A stretch of DNA of 64,000 bases. Source: Sediminimonas sp. Its GTDB lineage: Bacteria > Pseudomonadota > Alphaproteobacteria > Rhodobacterales > Rhodobacteraceae. Both the position numbers and the translations under genes were made by a program. Shown here in pieces: positions 26,982 to 37,209 of this stretch. The stretch lies in contig NZ_JAGXFK010000036.1 of assembly GCF_024637375.1 (NCBI RefSeq), positions 22,945 through 86,944 on the forward strand, written 5' to 3'. The notes under the pieces were generated by a model. The model did not search any database and was not told where the DNA came from. It worked only from the letters and a program-made list of their open reading frames with translations. The number at the start of each line of letters is the position of its first letter. Position 1 is the stretch's first letter.

Positions 26982-29900
26982 TCAGGCGCCGGTGGCTTTT
27001 GCGTGGGCCTCGGATTCGGCGGCCAGCAGCGCGGCATTGCCGCCCGCGGCGGTGGTGTCGATGCAGATGTGCCGTTCCAGCCGGCAGCGCGCCGCCAAAT
27101 CGCCCGGCCCGCAGGCCAGCCCGATCAGCGCGCCGTCGCGTCCCGCCAACGCCCGGCGCGCGGCGCGCATGTCGTCCGTGTCCGACCACAGCGCCACCAC
27201 GTCCACGCCGCGCAGCGCCGACAAGTCGTCGCGCGCGAGGCAGCCATCAATCCCGGAATTGGCATCCACCCCCGGTGCCACGGCCAACGCGCGGCAGCCG
27301 TTGTCGCGCGCAATGCGCGCCTGTTCGACGGCGTCCTCGGCCGTGGGGCCAAGGCACAGAACCGTGCCGCGCCCGATCACCGACAGCCGGTTCGATTCAC
27401 CCGTGGGGCTGGGCAGGTCTTGCGCGCCGAGCGCGCGCACCGGCATGCCGGCCAGCCGGTCGAGCCGCGCCTGCACCTGCGCCACCGGCACCGCCGCGCC
27501 GGGGGCGGGAGCATGCGCGACACGCTCTTGCGCGGCAAAGCGCGGCACGTAGGCCGGCCCGCCCGCCTTGGGCCCGGTGCCCGAAAGCCCTTCCCCACCG
27601 AAGGGCTGGCTGCCGACGATGGCACCGATCTGGTTGCGGTTGACATAGGCGTTGCCGACCCGCAGGCGCGACGTCACCTGTTCGACCCGCCCGTCGATGC
27701 GGGTATGCAGACCGAAGGTCAGGCCGTAGCCGCTGGCGTTGACGGCATCGACCACCGCGTCGAGCCGGTCGGCGCGAAAGGTCGCCACGTGCAGCACCGG
27801 ACCGAATATCTCGCGCTCGAGATCGGCGATGCCGTCAACGCGGATCACCGCGGGGCCGAAGAAATGCCCGCCGCCCGGCGCGTCGAGCCGTTTCATGAGC
27901 CGCCCCTCCTTCGCCGCCTGGTCCACGTAATCGGTGAAATCTGCCTTTGCGTCCTCGTCGATCAGCGGGCCGACATCGGTGGCAAACGACCACGGATCGC
28001 CCAGGCGCAGCTCGTCCATGGCACCGAAAAGCATCTTGAGAAAGCCGTCGGCAATGTCCTCTTGCAGATAGAGGCACCTGAGCGCCGAGCACCGCTGGCC
28101 GGCGGATTGGAAGCTCGACGCGATGATGTCGCGCACCGCCTGTTCGGGCAGCGCGGTGCTGTCCACTATCATCGCGTTCAGGCCGCCGGTTTCGGCGATC
28201 AGCAGCGCCTCGGGCGCCACGCCATCGGCCATGGTGCGGTTGATGCGCTGCGCCGTGGCGGTCGAGCCGGTAAAGCACACCCCGGCGACGCGCGCGTCGC
28301 CGGTCAGCGCCGCGCCCACATCGCGGCCATGGCCCGGTACCAGTTGCAGCGCCGTGCGCGGCACGCCGGCGTCAAGCATCAGTTGCACCGCACGGTGCGC
28401 CAGCAGCCCGGTGGGTTCGGCCGGTTTGGCCAGCACCGCGTTGCCGGCGGCCAGCGCCGCGGCAATCTGTCCGGTGAAGATGGCCAGCGGAAAGTTCCAC
28501 GGCGATATGCAGCTTATCGTGCCGCGCGGGCCGGACGACAATTCCTGCCCGCGCGCGGCGTAGTAGCGCAGGAAATCCACCGCCTCGCGCAGCTCGGCCA
28601 CCGCGTCCAGCGGCGTCTTGCCGGCCTCGCGCCCGAGGATCGCGAAAAGCTCGCCGAAGTTTTCCTCGTATAGGTCGGCCGCGCGGCCCAGCACCCGCGC
28701 GCGCTCCTCGGGTGGGGCCTGCCAGGGGCGGGCACCGGCCAGCGCCGCCTCGATGTCGTCGGGGGTGGCCAGCACCATATCGCCCACCGTGTCGGCGGTG
28801 TCAGAAGGGTTGGTGACCGCCAGCACCTCGCCGCCCGTAGCGTCGGTGGCCAGCAGCGGCCCGCCCGTCCAGCGGTAGGGGGCGGCGAACGGGGCGCGCG
28901 CGGCCTCGATGCGGGCGATGTCGCGCGGCTCGTGCAGATCGAACCCCTTCGAATTCGGCCGTTCCGGCGCGAACAGCTCGCACGGATCGACCACCGCGTC
29001 AGAGCGTCGCCCGCCCGGCCCGTCGAGCGCCTCGAACGGGTCGGCGGCGACGACCTCGGGCGGCACGTCCTCGTCGACGATCTGGTTGACGAAACTGCTG
29101 TTGGCGCCGTTTTCCAGCAGCCGTCGCACCAGGTAGGCCAGCAGATCGCGATGCGCGCCCACCGGCGCGTAGATGCGGCAGCGGGTGCCGGGTTCGCCCT
29201 TCATCACCACGTCATAGAGCGTCTCGCCCATGCCGTGGAGGCGCTGGAACTCGAACACCGACCGGTCCGGCGCCATTTCCAGCACCGCCGCAACGGTATG
29301 GGCGTTGTGGGTCGCGAACTGCGGGTAAATGCGGTCGGTCATGTCGAGCAGCTTGCGCGCACAGGCCAGGTAGGACACATCCGTCGCCGGCTTGCGGGTG
29401 AAGACCGGGAATACCTCCAGCCCCTCGACCTGGGCGCGCTTGATCTCGGTATCCCAGTAGGCGCCCTTGACCAGCCGCACCATGATGCGCCGATCCAGAT
29501 CGGAGGCCAGCGCGTGCAGCCAGTCCAGCACCGGCGCGGCGCGGGTGCCGTAGGCCTGCACCACAACGCCGAAGCCGTCCCAGCCGGCGAGGCTGTCGTC
29601 GCGCAGAACCGCCTCGATCACGTCGAGCGACAGTTCCAGCCGGTCGGCCTCTTCGGCGTCGATGTTGAGCCCCATACCCGCATCGCGCGCCATCCTTGCC
29701 AGGTCCAGCGTGCGCGGCACCAGCTCGGCCATCACGCGATCGCGCTGGCCCTCCTCGTAGCGCGGGTGCAGGGCGCTGAGCTTGATCGAAATACCGGGGT
29801 TGTCACGGATATCGTCGGCGGTGCATTGCCCGGCCAGCCGGCGGATCGCGTCGGCATAGGCGCGGTGATAGGTGGCCGCGTCCTCGGCGGTCAGCGCCGC

Positions 29901-30503
29901 CTCGCCCAGCATGTCATAGGAATAGCTGTAGCCCTGCGCGACGCGCCCCTTGCCGCGCTTGATCGCTTCGTCGATGTCGCGGCCCAGCACGAACTGGTGA
30001 CCCATCTCGCGCATGGCGCGGCCGACGGCGGTGCGGATCACCGGCTCGCCCAACCGCTTGACCGCGCCGTGCAGCGTGGCGGCGATGCCGGGCGCTTCGT
30101 CCTCTTTCAGAACCTTGCCGGTCAGCATCAGCCCCCAGGTCGAGGCGTTAACCAGGCTCGACGACGACTTGCCCAAATGCGCCCCCCATTGCGAGGGGGC
30201 GATCTTGTCCTCGATCAGGTCGTCGATGGTTTCGCGGTCGGGCACGCGCAACAGCGCCTCGGCCAGGCACATCAGCGCGATGCCTTCCGACGTGGACAAG
30301 CCGTACTCAGCCAGGAACACCTCCATCAAGCCGAGCCTGCCCGAGCCGCGGATCGACCGGACCAGCCCGATCGCGCGGCGATGCGCAGCGGCACGGCACG
30401 CGGCGTCGATTTCGGAATCGGCGCGCAAGTCGGCCAGGATCGCATCCTCGTCGCGGTGATGGGTGGCGCGGATCACATCGCGCAGGTCGGACAGTCGGGA
30501 CAT
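26982..30503 (-). CDS. putA: Bifunctional proline dehydrogenase / L-glutamate gamma-semialdehyde dehydrogenase
   Basis: Proline dehydrogenase and aldehyde dehydrogenase (SAGQRCSALRCLYLQ, FTGSTATAQRINR) domains in one about 1173-aa ORF; divergent Lrp regulator. Confidence 0.96.
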   Translation of the reverse strand: MSRLSDLRDVIRATHHRDEDAILADLRADSEIDAACRAAAHRRAIGLVRSIRGSGRLGLMEVFLAEYGLSTSEGIALMCLAEALLRVPDRETIDDLIEDKIAPSQWGAHLGKSSSSLVNASTWGLMLTGKVLKEDEAPGIAATLHGAVKRLGEPVIRTAVGRAMREMGHQFVLGRDIDEAIKRGKGRVAQGYSYSYDMLGEAALTAEDAATYHRAYADAIRRLAGQCTADDIRDNPGISIKLSALHPRYEEGQRDRVMAELVPRTLDLARMARDAGMGLNIDAEEADRLELSLDVIEAVLRDDSLAGWDGFGVVVQAYGTRAAPVLDWLHALASDLDRRIMVRLVKGAYWDTEIKRAQVEGLEVFPVFTRKPATDVSYLACARKLLDMTDRIYPQFATHNAHTVAAVLEMAPDRSVFEFQRLHGMGETLYDVVMKGEPGTRCRIYAPVGAHRDLLAYLVRRLLENGANSSFVNQIVDEDVPPEVVAADPFEALDGPGGRRSDAVVDPCELFAPERPNSKGFDLHEPRDIARIEAARAPFAAPYRWTGGPLLATDATGGEVLAVTNPSDTADTVGDMVLATPDDIEAALAGARPWQAPPEERARVLGRAADLYEENFGELFAILGREAGKTPLDAVAELREAVDFLRYYAARGQELSSGPRGTISCISPWNFPLAIFTGQIAAALAAGNAVLAKPAEPTGLLAHRAVQLMLDAGVPRTALQLVPGHGRDVGAALTGDARVAGVCFTGSTATAQRINRTMADGVAPEALLIAETGGLNAMIVDSTALPEQAVRDIIASSFQSAGQRCSALRCLYLQEDIADGFLKMLFGAMDELRLGDPWSFATDVGPLIDEDAKADFTDYVDQAAKEGRLMKRLDAPGGGHFFGPAVIRVDGIADLEREIFGPVLHVATFRADRLDAVVDAVNASGYGLTFGLHTRIDGRVEQVTSRLRVGNAYVNRNQIGAIVGSQPFGGEGLSGTGPKAGGPAYVPRFAAQERVAHAPAPGAAVPVAQVQARLDRLAGMPVRALGAQDLPSPTGESNRLSVIGRGTVLCLGPTAEDAVEQARIARDNGCRALAVAPGVDANSGIDGCLARDDLSALRGVDVVALWSDTDDMRAARRALAGRDGALIGLACGPGDLAARCRLERHICIDTTAAGGNAALLAAESEAHAKATGA

Positions 30504-30625
30504 CGGGCGCTCCTTGCAATGGCAGGTTTGGCCGGAGGATATCACACACATAACGGGCATTTTTCCTGTAGAATTGCCCAATGCAGTCACATATATGGTA
30601 TTGATCGCATATCACGAGGAATCGG

Positions 30626-31096
30626 ATGTCAGATCGCGACGAAAAAGACCCAATCGACCGTATCGACCGCAAGATCCTGCGCGCGCTCAGCACCGACGGG
30701 CGCATCGCGGTCACCGACCTGGCCAGGCGGGTGGGCCTGTCGAAAAGTCCCTGCCAGGTGCGAATGAAGCGATTGCAGGAACGCGGCTATATTCAGGGCT
30801 TTCGCGCGGTCCTCAACCCCGAGAAGCTGGGCCTTGATCACGTCACCTTCGTCGAGGTGCGACTGACCGACACCACCGAAACCGCCCTGGCCGATTTCAA
30901 CCGCGCGGTGATGGAGGTGCCCGAGATCGAGCAATGCCACATGATCGCCGGTTCGTTCGACTACCTGCTGAAAATTCGCACCCCCGACATCCATGCCTAC
31001 CGCCAGACGCTGGGCGAGGCGATTTCGAACCTGCCGCATGTGGGCTCGACCTCGACCCATGTGTCGATGCAGGCGGTCAAGGACAGCGCCTTCTGA
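30626..31096 (+). CDS. Lrp/AsnC family transcriptional regulator (likely proline-utilisation regulator)
   Basis: IDRKILRALSTDGRIAVTDLARRVGLSKSPCQVRMKRLQERGYIQGFRAVLN; divergent from putA. Confidence 0.92.
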   Translation: MSDRDEKDPIDRIDRKILRALSTDGRIAVTDLARRVGLSKSPCQVRMKRLQERGYIQGFRAVLNPEKLGLDHVTFVEVRLTDTTETALADFNRAVMEVPEIEQCHMIAGSFDYLLKIRTPDIHAYRQTLGEAISNLPHVGSTSTHVSMQAVKDSAF

Positions 31097-31101
31097 GCCA
31101 A

Positions 31102-32229
31102 TCAGCGTAGGACGCCGTGGGCGCGCAGCGCGTCGATGGCATCGGCCTCAAGACCCATCTCATGCAGGATCGCCGCGCCGTCGGCACCGGGCGCGGATGG
31201 CGGGCGCGGCGCCTCGGGCGGCGTGCGATCAAAGCGCGGCGCGGGCGCGGCCTGCATCACGCCATCCACACGGGTAAAGGTGCCGCGCGCGGCGTTGTGG
31301 GGGTGGTGTTCGACCTCGTCCCAACCCAGCACCGGCGCCACGCAGGCATCCGAGCCTTCGAATATCTCCATCCATTGGTCGCGGGTCTTGCGGGCGAAAA
31401 CCTGCGCGTAAAGCGCGCGGCGCTCGGGCCAGGTGGCGCGCTCGTACTGGTCGGCCATGTGCGCGGGCGGCAACCCGGCCAGGCGCACCAGTTCGGCGAA
31501 GAACTGCGGCTCCAGCGGGCCGACGGAAATCGCGCGCCCGTCGCTGGTCTCGTAGCAGCGGTAGAATGGCGCGCCCCCGTCCAGCAGGTTGGATTCGCGC
31601 GACTGGCCCCAGTCGCCGCGTGCCAGCCATTGGTGTAGCAGCCCCATCATCGCCGGCACGCCGTCCACCATCGCCGCATCGACGACCTGCCCCTGCCCCG
31701 AGCGGCCCCGCTCGAACAGCGCCGACAGCACGCCAAGCAGCAAAAACATTGCTCCGCCGCCATAATCCGCCACCAAGTTGAGCGGCGGCGTCGGCACATC
31801 GTCGGCCCGCCCCATGGCCCCCAGTGCCCCCGACAGCGACAGGTAGTTCAGGTCGTGCCCGGCGGTCATCGCCAGCGGACCGTCCTGCCCCCAACCCGTC
31901 ATACGACCGAGCACCAGGCCGGGGTTGTCGGCGTGGCATTCATCGGGGCCCAGCCCCAGCTTTTCCATCACGCCGGGGCGAAAGCCCTCGATCAGCACAT
32001 CGGCGCGCGCGATCAGCCGCCGCGCGATGGCCAACCCCTCATCGTCCTTGAGGTCGAGCGCCACCGACCGCTTGCCGCGCCGGTTGATGTCGGTGGGGTC
32101 GGCGTCAGCAGAGGCGCGGTCGATCACCACCACCTCGGCGCCCAGGTCGGCCAGCAACTGTCCGGCCAGCGGGCATGGCCCCAGACCTGCCATTTCGACA
32201 ACCTTCAAGCCCTGCAACGGCCCTGCCAT
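31102..32229 (-). CDS. CaiB/BaiF family CoA transferase (alpha-methylacyl-CoA racemase-like)
   Basis: GLKVVEMAGLGPCPLAGQLLADLGAEVVVIDR; DLKDDEGLAIARRLIARADVLIEGFRPGVMEKLGLGPDE. Confidence 0.93.
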   Translation of the reverse strand: MAGPLQGLKVVEMAGLGPCPLAGQLLADLGAEVVVIDRASADADPTDINRRGKRSVALDLKDDEGLAIARRLIARADVLIEGFRPGVMEKLGLGPDECHADNPGLVLGRMTGWGQDGPLAMTAGHDLNYLSLSGALGAMGRADDVPTPPLNLVADYGGGAMFLLLGVLSALFERGRSGQGQVVDAAMVDGVPAMMGLLHQWLARGDWGQSRESNLLDGGAPFYRCYETSDGRAISVGPLEPQFFAELVRLAGLPPAHMADQYERATWPERRALYAQVFARKTRDQWMEIFEGSDACVAPVLGWDEVEHHPHNAARGTFTRVDGVMQAAPAPRFDRTPPEAPRPPSAPGADGAAILHEMGLEADAIDALRAHGVLR

Positions 32230-32381
32230 AAGTTGCGCCCCCTCCTTTGTCTCCGATTCCGTAAGAGTTACAGCCCTTTGCGGCGATGCCAAGCCGAAAA
32301 GCCGCTGCGCGGGGCGCGATATCGCGCCGGCCGTGGTTGGCGCCCGGCGGCACTATGCGCTAAGCCGATGCGAACGACGCC

Positions 32382-34583
32382 ATGCAAGGGACTTCGATGC
32401 AACCGCAAACGCCACTGACCCGCGACCTCGTCCTGATCGGCGGCGGCCACACCCATGCGCTGGTACTGCGCCGCTGGGGCATGGCGCCGTTGCCCGGGGC
32501 GCGGCTGACGCTGATCAACCCCGGCCCGACGGCGCCCTATTCGGGGATGCTGCCGGGCCATATCGCCGGGCATTACACGCGGCAGGAGTTGGAAATCGAC
32601 CTGGTGCGCCTGGCCCGCTTTGCCGGCGCGCGGCTGATCACGGCGCACGCCAACGGGATCGACCCGCAGGCAGGCCGCATCACCACCGACGACGGGCGCG
32701 AGATCGGCTATGATCTGGCCTCGATCGATATCGGCATCACCGCGCGGATGTCGCAACTGCCGGGCTTTGCCGACCACGCGATCCCGGCCAAGCCGCTCGA
32801 CACGTACGCAGTTGCGTGGCGTGATTTCCTGGACCGGCTCGATGCGGGCAAGGTATCGGCACAGGTGGCGGTGATCGGCGCCGGCGTGGCGGGGGTCGAA
32901 TTGTCGATGGCGATGGCGCACGCCATGCGCACACGCGGCGCCGATCCGCGCGTCACGCTGATCGAACGCGGGCCGGGCCTGAGCGGTGTGCCGCCCCGCG
33001 CCGAGGCCCGGCTGCGCCGCGCCCTCGACGCCAACGGCGTGACCCTGATGACCGGCGCGCAGGTGCGACGTGTCACGGAAAGCAGCGTCGAGCTGGCCGA
33101 GGGCGCGCCGGTGCCCGCCGCATTCACCGTGGGCGCCGCCGGGGCCTTCGCGCATGACTGGCTGGCGCAGACCCCGCTGCCGCTCGAGGACGGCTTTATC
33201 CGCGTCGACCGTTGCCTGCGCGTCGAGGGCCATGACACCCTGTTCGCGGTGGGTGATTGCGCCCACATGACCCACACGCCACGGCCCAAGGCCGGTGTAT
33301 TCGCGGTGCGCGCCGCGCCCGTGCTGTATCAAAACCTGCGCGGCACGCTGACGGGGCGGCGCCTGCGCCCGTTCCGCCCGCAAGGCGATTACCTCAAGCT
33401 GATCTCGCTGGGCGGCAAGTCGGCGATGGCCGAGAAATGGGGCAGGCCGGTGGCGGGCCCGCTTCTATGGCACTGGAAGGACCGGATCGACCGGGGCTTC
33501 ATGGAAAAGTTCCGCCAGTTGCCACGCATGACCGCCCCCGCGCAGCCCGCGCCGCTGGCCGTGCCGGGGGCAGAGGATGACGCGGACGCGGGCAAGCCGC
33601 TCTGCGCCGGCTGCGGTGCCAAGGTGGGGGCCGAGCGGCTTGCCGGGGTGCTGTCGGCGCTGCCGGCGCCGGGGCGCGCCGACGTTCTGTCGCGGCCCGG
33701 CGACGACGCGGCGGTGCTGGACATGGGCGGCGGGCGGCGTCAGGTCATCACCACCGACCACCTGCGCGCCTTCACCGAAGACCCGTGGCTGATGGCCCGC
33801 ATCGCCGCCGTCCACGCGCTTGGCGATATCTGGGCCATGGGCGCGGCGCCGCAGGCGGCGCTGGCCAGCGTGACGCTGCCGCGCATGTCCGGGCCGCTGC
33901 AATCGCGCACCATGGCCGAGATCATGACCGCCGCGGCCGACGTCTTCACCGCCGAAGGGGCCGAGATCGTCGGCGGCCATTCGACCATGGGCGCCGAGAT
34001 GGTACTGGGCTTCACCGTCACCGGCCTGTGCGACGGCGCGCCGATCACGATTGCCGGCGCGCGGCCCGGCGATGCGCTGATCCTGACGCGCCCCATCGGC
34101 AGCGGCACGTTGTTGGCCGCCGACATGGCCGGCGCCGCCGACGGGCGCCACATTGCCGCGCTGCTGGTGCAGATGGCGCAGCCGCAGGGCACCGCGGCGC
34201 GGCAGTTGACGGGTGCGCACGCGATGACCGATGTCACCGGATTCGGCCTGGCCGGGCACCTGTGGGCGATCGCGCGCGCCTCGGGCGTGGGCGCCGAGAT
34301 CGACCTCGACGCGGTGCCGTTTTACGATGGCGCGCTGGAGATGGCCGCGGCCGGGCACCGCTCGACGCTTTATCCCGATAACGCGGCAGCGGCGCCGGTG
34401 GCGGGCGCGACAGGCCCGCGCGCGGCGCTCTTGCACGACCCGCAGACCGCCGGCGGCTTGCTGGCCGCGGTCGCCGCCGAAGATGCGCCGGGCGTGCTGG
34501 CGGCGCTGCACACGGGCGGCGTGCCGGCGGTACGCATCGGCACCGTCACCGAGGGGCCACCGCACCTGCGCTGCGCTGGCTGA
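32382..34583 (+). CDS. selD: Selenide, water dikinase fused to N-terminal NADH-dehydrogenase-like flavoprotein domain
   Basis: N-terminal VLIGGGHTHALVLRRWG...FAVGDCAHM; C-terminal CAGCGAKVGAERLAGVLSALP...DDAAVLDMGGGRRQVITTDHLRAFTEDPWLMARIAAVHALGDIWAMGA. Confidence 0.93.
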   Translation: MQGTSMQPQTPLTRDLVLIGGGHTHALVLRRWGMAPLPGARLTLINPGPTAPYSGMLPGHIAGHYTRQELEIDLVRLARFAGARLITAHANGIDPQAGRITTDDGREIGYDLASIDIGITARMSQLPGFADHAIPAKPLDTYAVAWRDFLDRLDAGKVSAQVAVIGAGVAGVELSMAMAHAMRTRGADPRVTLIERGPGLSGVPPRAEARLRRALDANGVTLMTGAQVRRVTESSVELAEGAPVPAAFTVGAAGAFAHDWLAQTPLPLEDGFIRVDRCLRVEGHDTLFAVGDCAHMTHTPRPKAGVFAVRAAPVLYQNLRGTLTGRRLRPFRPQGDYLKLISLGGKSAMAEKWGRPVAGPLLWHWKDRIDRGFMEKFRQLPRMTAPAQPAPLAVPGAEDDADAGKPLCAGCGAKVGAERLAGVLSALPAPGRADVLSRPGDDAAVLDMGGGRRQVITTDHLRAFTEDPWLMARIAAVHALGDIWAMGAAPQAALASVTLPRMSGPLQSRTMAEIMTAAADVFTAEGAEIVGGHSTMGAEMVLGFTVTGLCDGAPITIAGARPGDALILTRPIGSGTLLAADMAGAADGRHIAALLVQMAQPQGTAARQLTGAHAMTDVTGFGLAGHLWAIARASGVGAEIDLDAVPFYDGALEMAAAGHRSTLYPDNAAAAPVAGATGPRAALLHDPQTAGGLLAAVAAEDAPGVLAALHTGGVPAVRIGTVTEGPPHLRCAG

Positions 34584-34588
34584 GCGGT

Positions 34589-35641
34589 TCAGGCCACCCT
34601 GTCGGCCAGCGCCACCAGCCGCGGCACGGCGGCGCGCAGCGACGGCTCGGACAGATCATCCAGCGACAGTACCGCCGCAGGCGCGCTGGCGCGGGCGGCA
34701 GCCTTGGCATAGCGTGGGTCGTAGTGATGGCTGACCAGTTCGGCGGCCAGCGCGGCAAATTCGCCCTCGTGCGCCATCTGCTGCCACTGCGCGACCCGCT
34801 CGCGCCCGTGAAAGGGGGTCAGCCCCGATAGCCGGTCGCTCAGCGCCACCGGGTCGGCCAGCAGATCGGCATAGGCGGTGGTCAGGAACCGCGCCCGCGC
34901 CGTCAGGGGCGCCTCTACACGGATGCGCGGGGCGCGCCGCATTGCCGCCCACAGCGACGGCGGGATCAGCAGGTCGCCGATCTTGTTGCTTTCCGCCTCA
35001 AGCCATAGCGGGCGGTCGGGATCGACCCGCGCCAGCGCCGTGGCCAACCGCGATTCGAACGCCTTCTGTGCCGGTTGCCCGCCGGCGACGCCGCCCAGCA
35101 GCGAGCCGCGGTGCGCCGCCAGCCCCTCGAGGTCGATCACCTGTTCGCCGGCCGCCGCCAGGTGCTGCAAGAGCGCCGTCTTGGCGGTGCCGGTGCCGCC
35201 GTCGATCAGTAGCGGCGCGGCCTCCGGCGGGCGCGAATACAGCGCGTCGACCACCAGCTTTCGATACGCCTTGTAGCCGCCCGAAATCACGTCCACGCGC
35301 CAGCCGATCTGGCCCAGGATGGCGGCGAACGATCCCGACCGCTGGCCGCCGCGCCAGCAATAGACCAGCGGCCGCCAGCCCCCCTGGCGGTCGGCAAGCG
35401 CCCCTTCGAGGTGGCGTGCGGCGTTGCGCGCCACCAGCGCGGCGCCGACCTTGCGCGCCAGAAAACGGTCCTGCTGCACGTAGATGGTGCCGACGCGGGC
35501 GCGCTCGGCATCCGACAACACCGGCAGATTGATCGCGCCGGGGATGTGATCCTCGGCATATTCTGCGGGGCTGCGCACGTCGATGATGTCGTCGAAGGGT
35601 AGCGCATCAAGCGCCGCGAGCGAAGTCAGCGTCTGCGCCAT
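34589..35641 (-). CDS. mnmH: tRNA 2-selenouridine synthase
   Basis: Rhodanese-like domain (DVRSPAEYAEDHIPGAINLPVL...VYCWRGGQRSGS) plus P-loop domain. Confidence 0.94.
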   Translation of the reverse strand: MAQTLTSLAALDALPFDDIIDVRSPAEYAEDHIPGAINLPVLSDAERARVGTIYVQQDRFLARKVGAALVARNAARHLEGALADRQGGWRPLVYCWRGGQRSGSFAAILGQIGWRVDVISGGYKAYRKLVVDALYSRPPEAAPLLIDGGTGTAKTALLQHLAAAGEQVIDLEGLAAHRGSLLGGVAGGQPAQKAFESRLATALARVDPDRPLWLEAESNKIGDLLIPPSLWAAMRRAPRIRVEAPLTARARFLTTAYADLLADPVALSDRLSGLTPFHGRERVAQWQQMAHEGEFAALAAELVSHHYDPRYAKAAARASAPAAVLSLDDLSEPSLRAAVPRLVALADRVA

Positions 35642-35650
35642 CGCCCGCCC

Positions 35651-37057
35651 CTACCCGCGCGCCAGCGCGGTGCCGACGCGGGCGGCGAAATCCTCGCCGC
35701 GGCGCTCGAAATTGTCATACTGGTCGAAACTGGCCGCGGCCGGGGCCAACAGCACCGTTTCGCCCGGCTGCGCCTCGGCCACGGCGCGGGCGACGGCGCG
35801 TTCCATCGTGGTGCAGATCTCGGCCTCGACGCCATCCAGTTGCAGGGCGAATCCCTGCGCCTCGCGGCCGATGACATAAGCCTTGACCACGTTACCCAAC
35901 GCCCCGGACAGCCCGCCAAGCCCGCCTTCCTTTTCCAGCCCGCCGCAGATCCAGCGGATGCGCGGGAAGGCGGCCAGCGCGCGCGCGGCGGCGTCCACGT
36001 TGGTGGCCTTGGAATCGTTCACATAAGACACGCCGCCTGCCTCGGCCACGATCTGGCTGCGGTGCGGCAGGCCGGCAAAGCTGGCGAACCCCGCCTCGAT
36101 CACCCGCGGCGCAAGGCCCAGCGTGCGCAACGCGGCATACGCGGCGCAGGCGTTCTGGTGGTTGTGCTGGCCGGGCAGGCCCTTGAGCGCGCGCAAGTCG
36201 ATAGACCCGGCCTGCCGCCCCTTGCGGTATTCCGACAAGAACCCCTTGCGCGCGAAGACATGCCAGCCCGGCGCCGTCAGCTTGCGCGTCACCGAGATGT
36301 CGATCACCCGGTCGTCGCCCGGCGCCTCGCGCATCTGCCCGGCGAGGAAGGCGCCCTCGGGCTCGTCCACACCGATAATCGCGCGCTCGGGGCCGCCTTC
36401 GGCAAACAGGCGCCGCTTGGCCGCGAAATAGCCGCCCAGCCCGGCGTGCCGGTCGAGGTGATCGGGCGAGAGGTTGGTGAACACCGCCACATCGGGGGTC
36501 AGCGCGCGCGCCAGTTCGGTTTGGTAACTCGACAGCTCCAGCACGATCACCTCGCCGTCGATGGCCGGGTCGAGGTCCAGCACCCCGCGGCCGATATTGC
36601 CGCCCAGTTGGGTGGGCCGGCCGACATGGCTCAGAACGTGATGGATCAGCGCGCAGGTGGTGGATTTGCCGTTCGATCCGGTCACCGCCGCCACCCGCGG
36701 CGCGATATCGAAACCGTCCCATTCGGGCGTGGCGAGCGAGCGAAAGAACAACCCGATGTCATTGTCCACGGCCACACCGGCGGCCTGTGCGGCTGCCACC
36801 ACGGGGTGCGGCGCAGGGTAGAGGTGCGCGATACCGGGGCTGACGATCAGCGTGGCGACGCCGTCGAAGGCGCCGTCGCGGGTCAGGTCGCAGGCGGTGA
36901 AGCCCTCGGCCTGGGCAGCCGCGCGCGCGTCCGGCATGTCGTCCCAGCACAGCACCTCGGCGCCGCCTTCACGCAGCGCACGCGCCGCCGACAGGCCCGA
37001 GCGCCCCAGCCCCAGCACCGCCACCATCCTGCCTTCGACACCGCGCACCGGGATCAT
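35651..37057 (-). CDS. murD: UDP-N-acetylmuramoyl-L-alanine--D-glutamate ligase
   Basis: [34 protein letters not shown]. Confidence 0.96.
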   Translation of the reverse strand: MIPVRGVEGRMVAVLGLGRSGLSAARALREGGAEVLCWDDMPDARAAAQAEGFTACDLTRDGAFDGVATLIVSPGIAHLYPAPHPVVAAAQAAGVAVDNDIGLFFRSLATPEWDGFDIAPRVAAVTGSNGKSTTCALIHHVLSHVGRPTQLGGNIGRGVLDLDPAIDGEVIVLELSSYQTELARALTPDVAVFTNLSPDHLDRHAGLGGYFAAKRRLFAEGGPERAIIGVDEPEGAFLAGQMREAPGDDRVIDISVTRKLTAPGWHVFARKGFLSEYRKGRQAGSIDLRALKGLPGQHNHQNACAAYAALRTLGLAPRVIEAGFASFAGLPHRSQIVAEAGGVSYVNDSKATNVDAAARALAAFPRIRWICGGLEKEGGLGGLSGALGNVVKAYVIGREAQGFALQLDGVEAEICTTMERAVARAVAEAQPGETVLLAPAAASFDQYDNFERRGEDFAARVGTALARG

Positions 37058-37209
37058 GGTGCCTCCTTGCATTGCAATCCGCGCACAGCGCTACCCGATC
37101 GCCCGGCGCTTGGCCAGAGGGGCCGAAACGGGCGTCGATTCCCGTGTCTGTATCATGTCGGTATCGCGTCGGTGTGCCGACGGTGCCCGAACCGGCCCCG
37201 GCCCGGGGC

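Noticed and set aside
33590-33630. Possible selenocysteine in SelD
   Set aside because: The catalytic motif reads CAGCGAK with Cys codons; no in-frame TGA.
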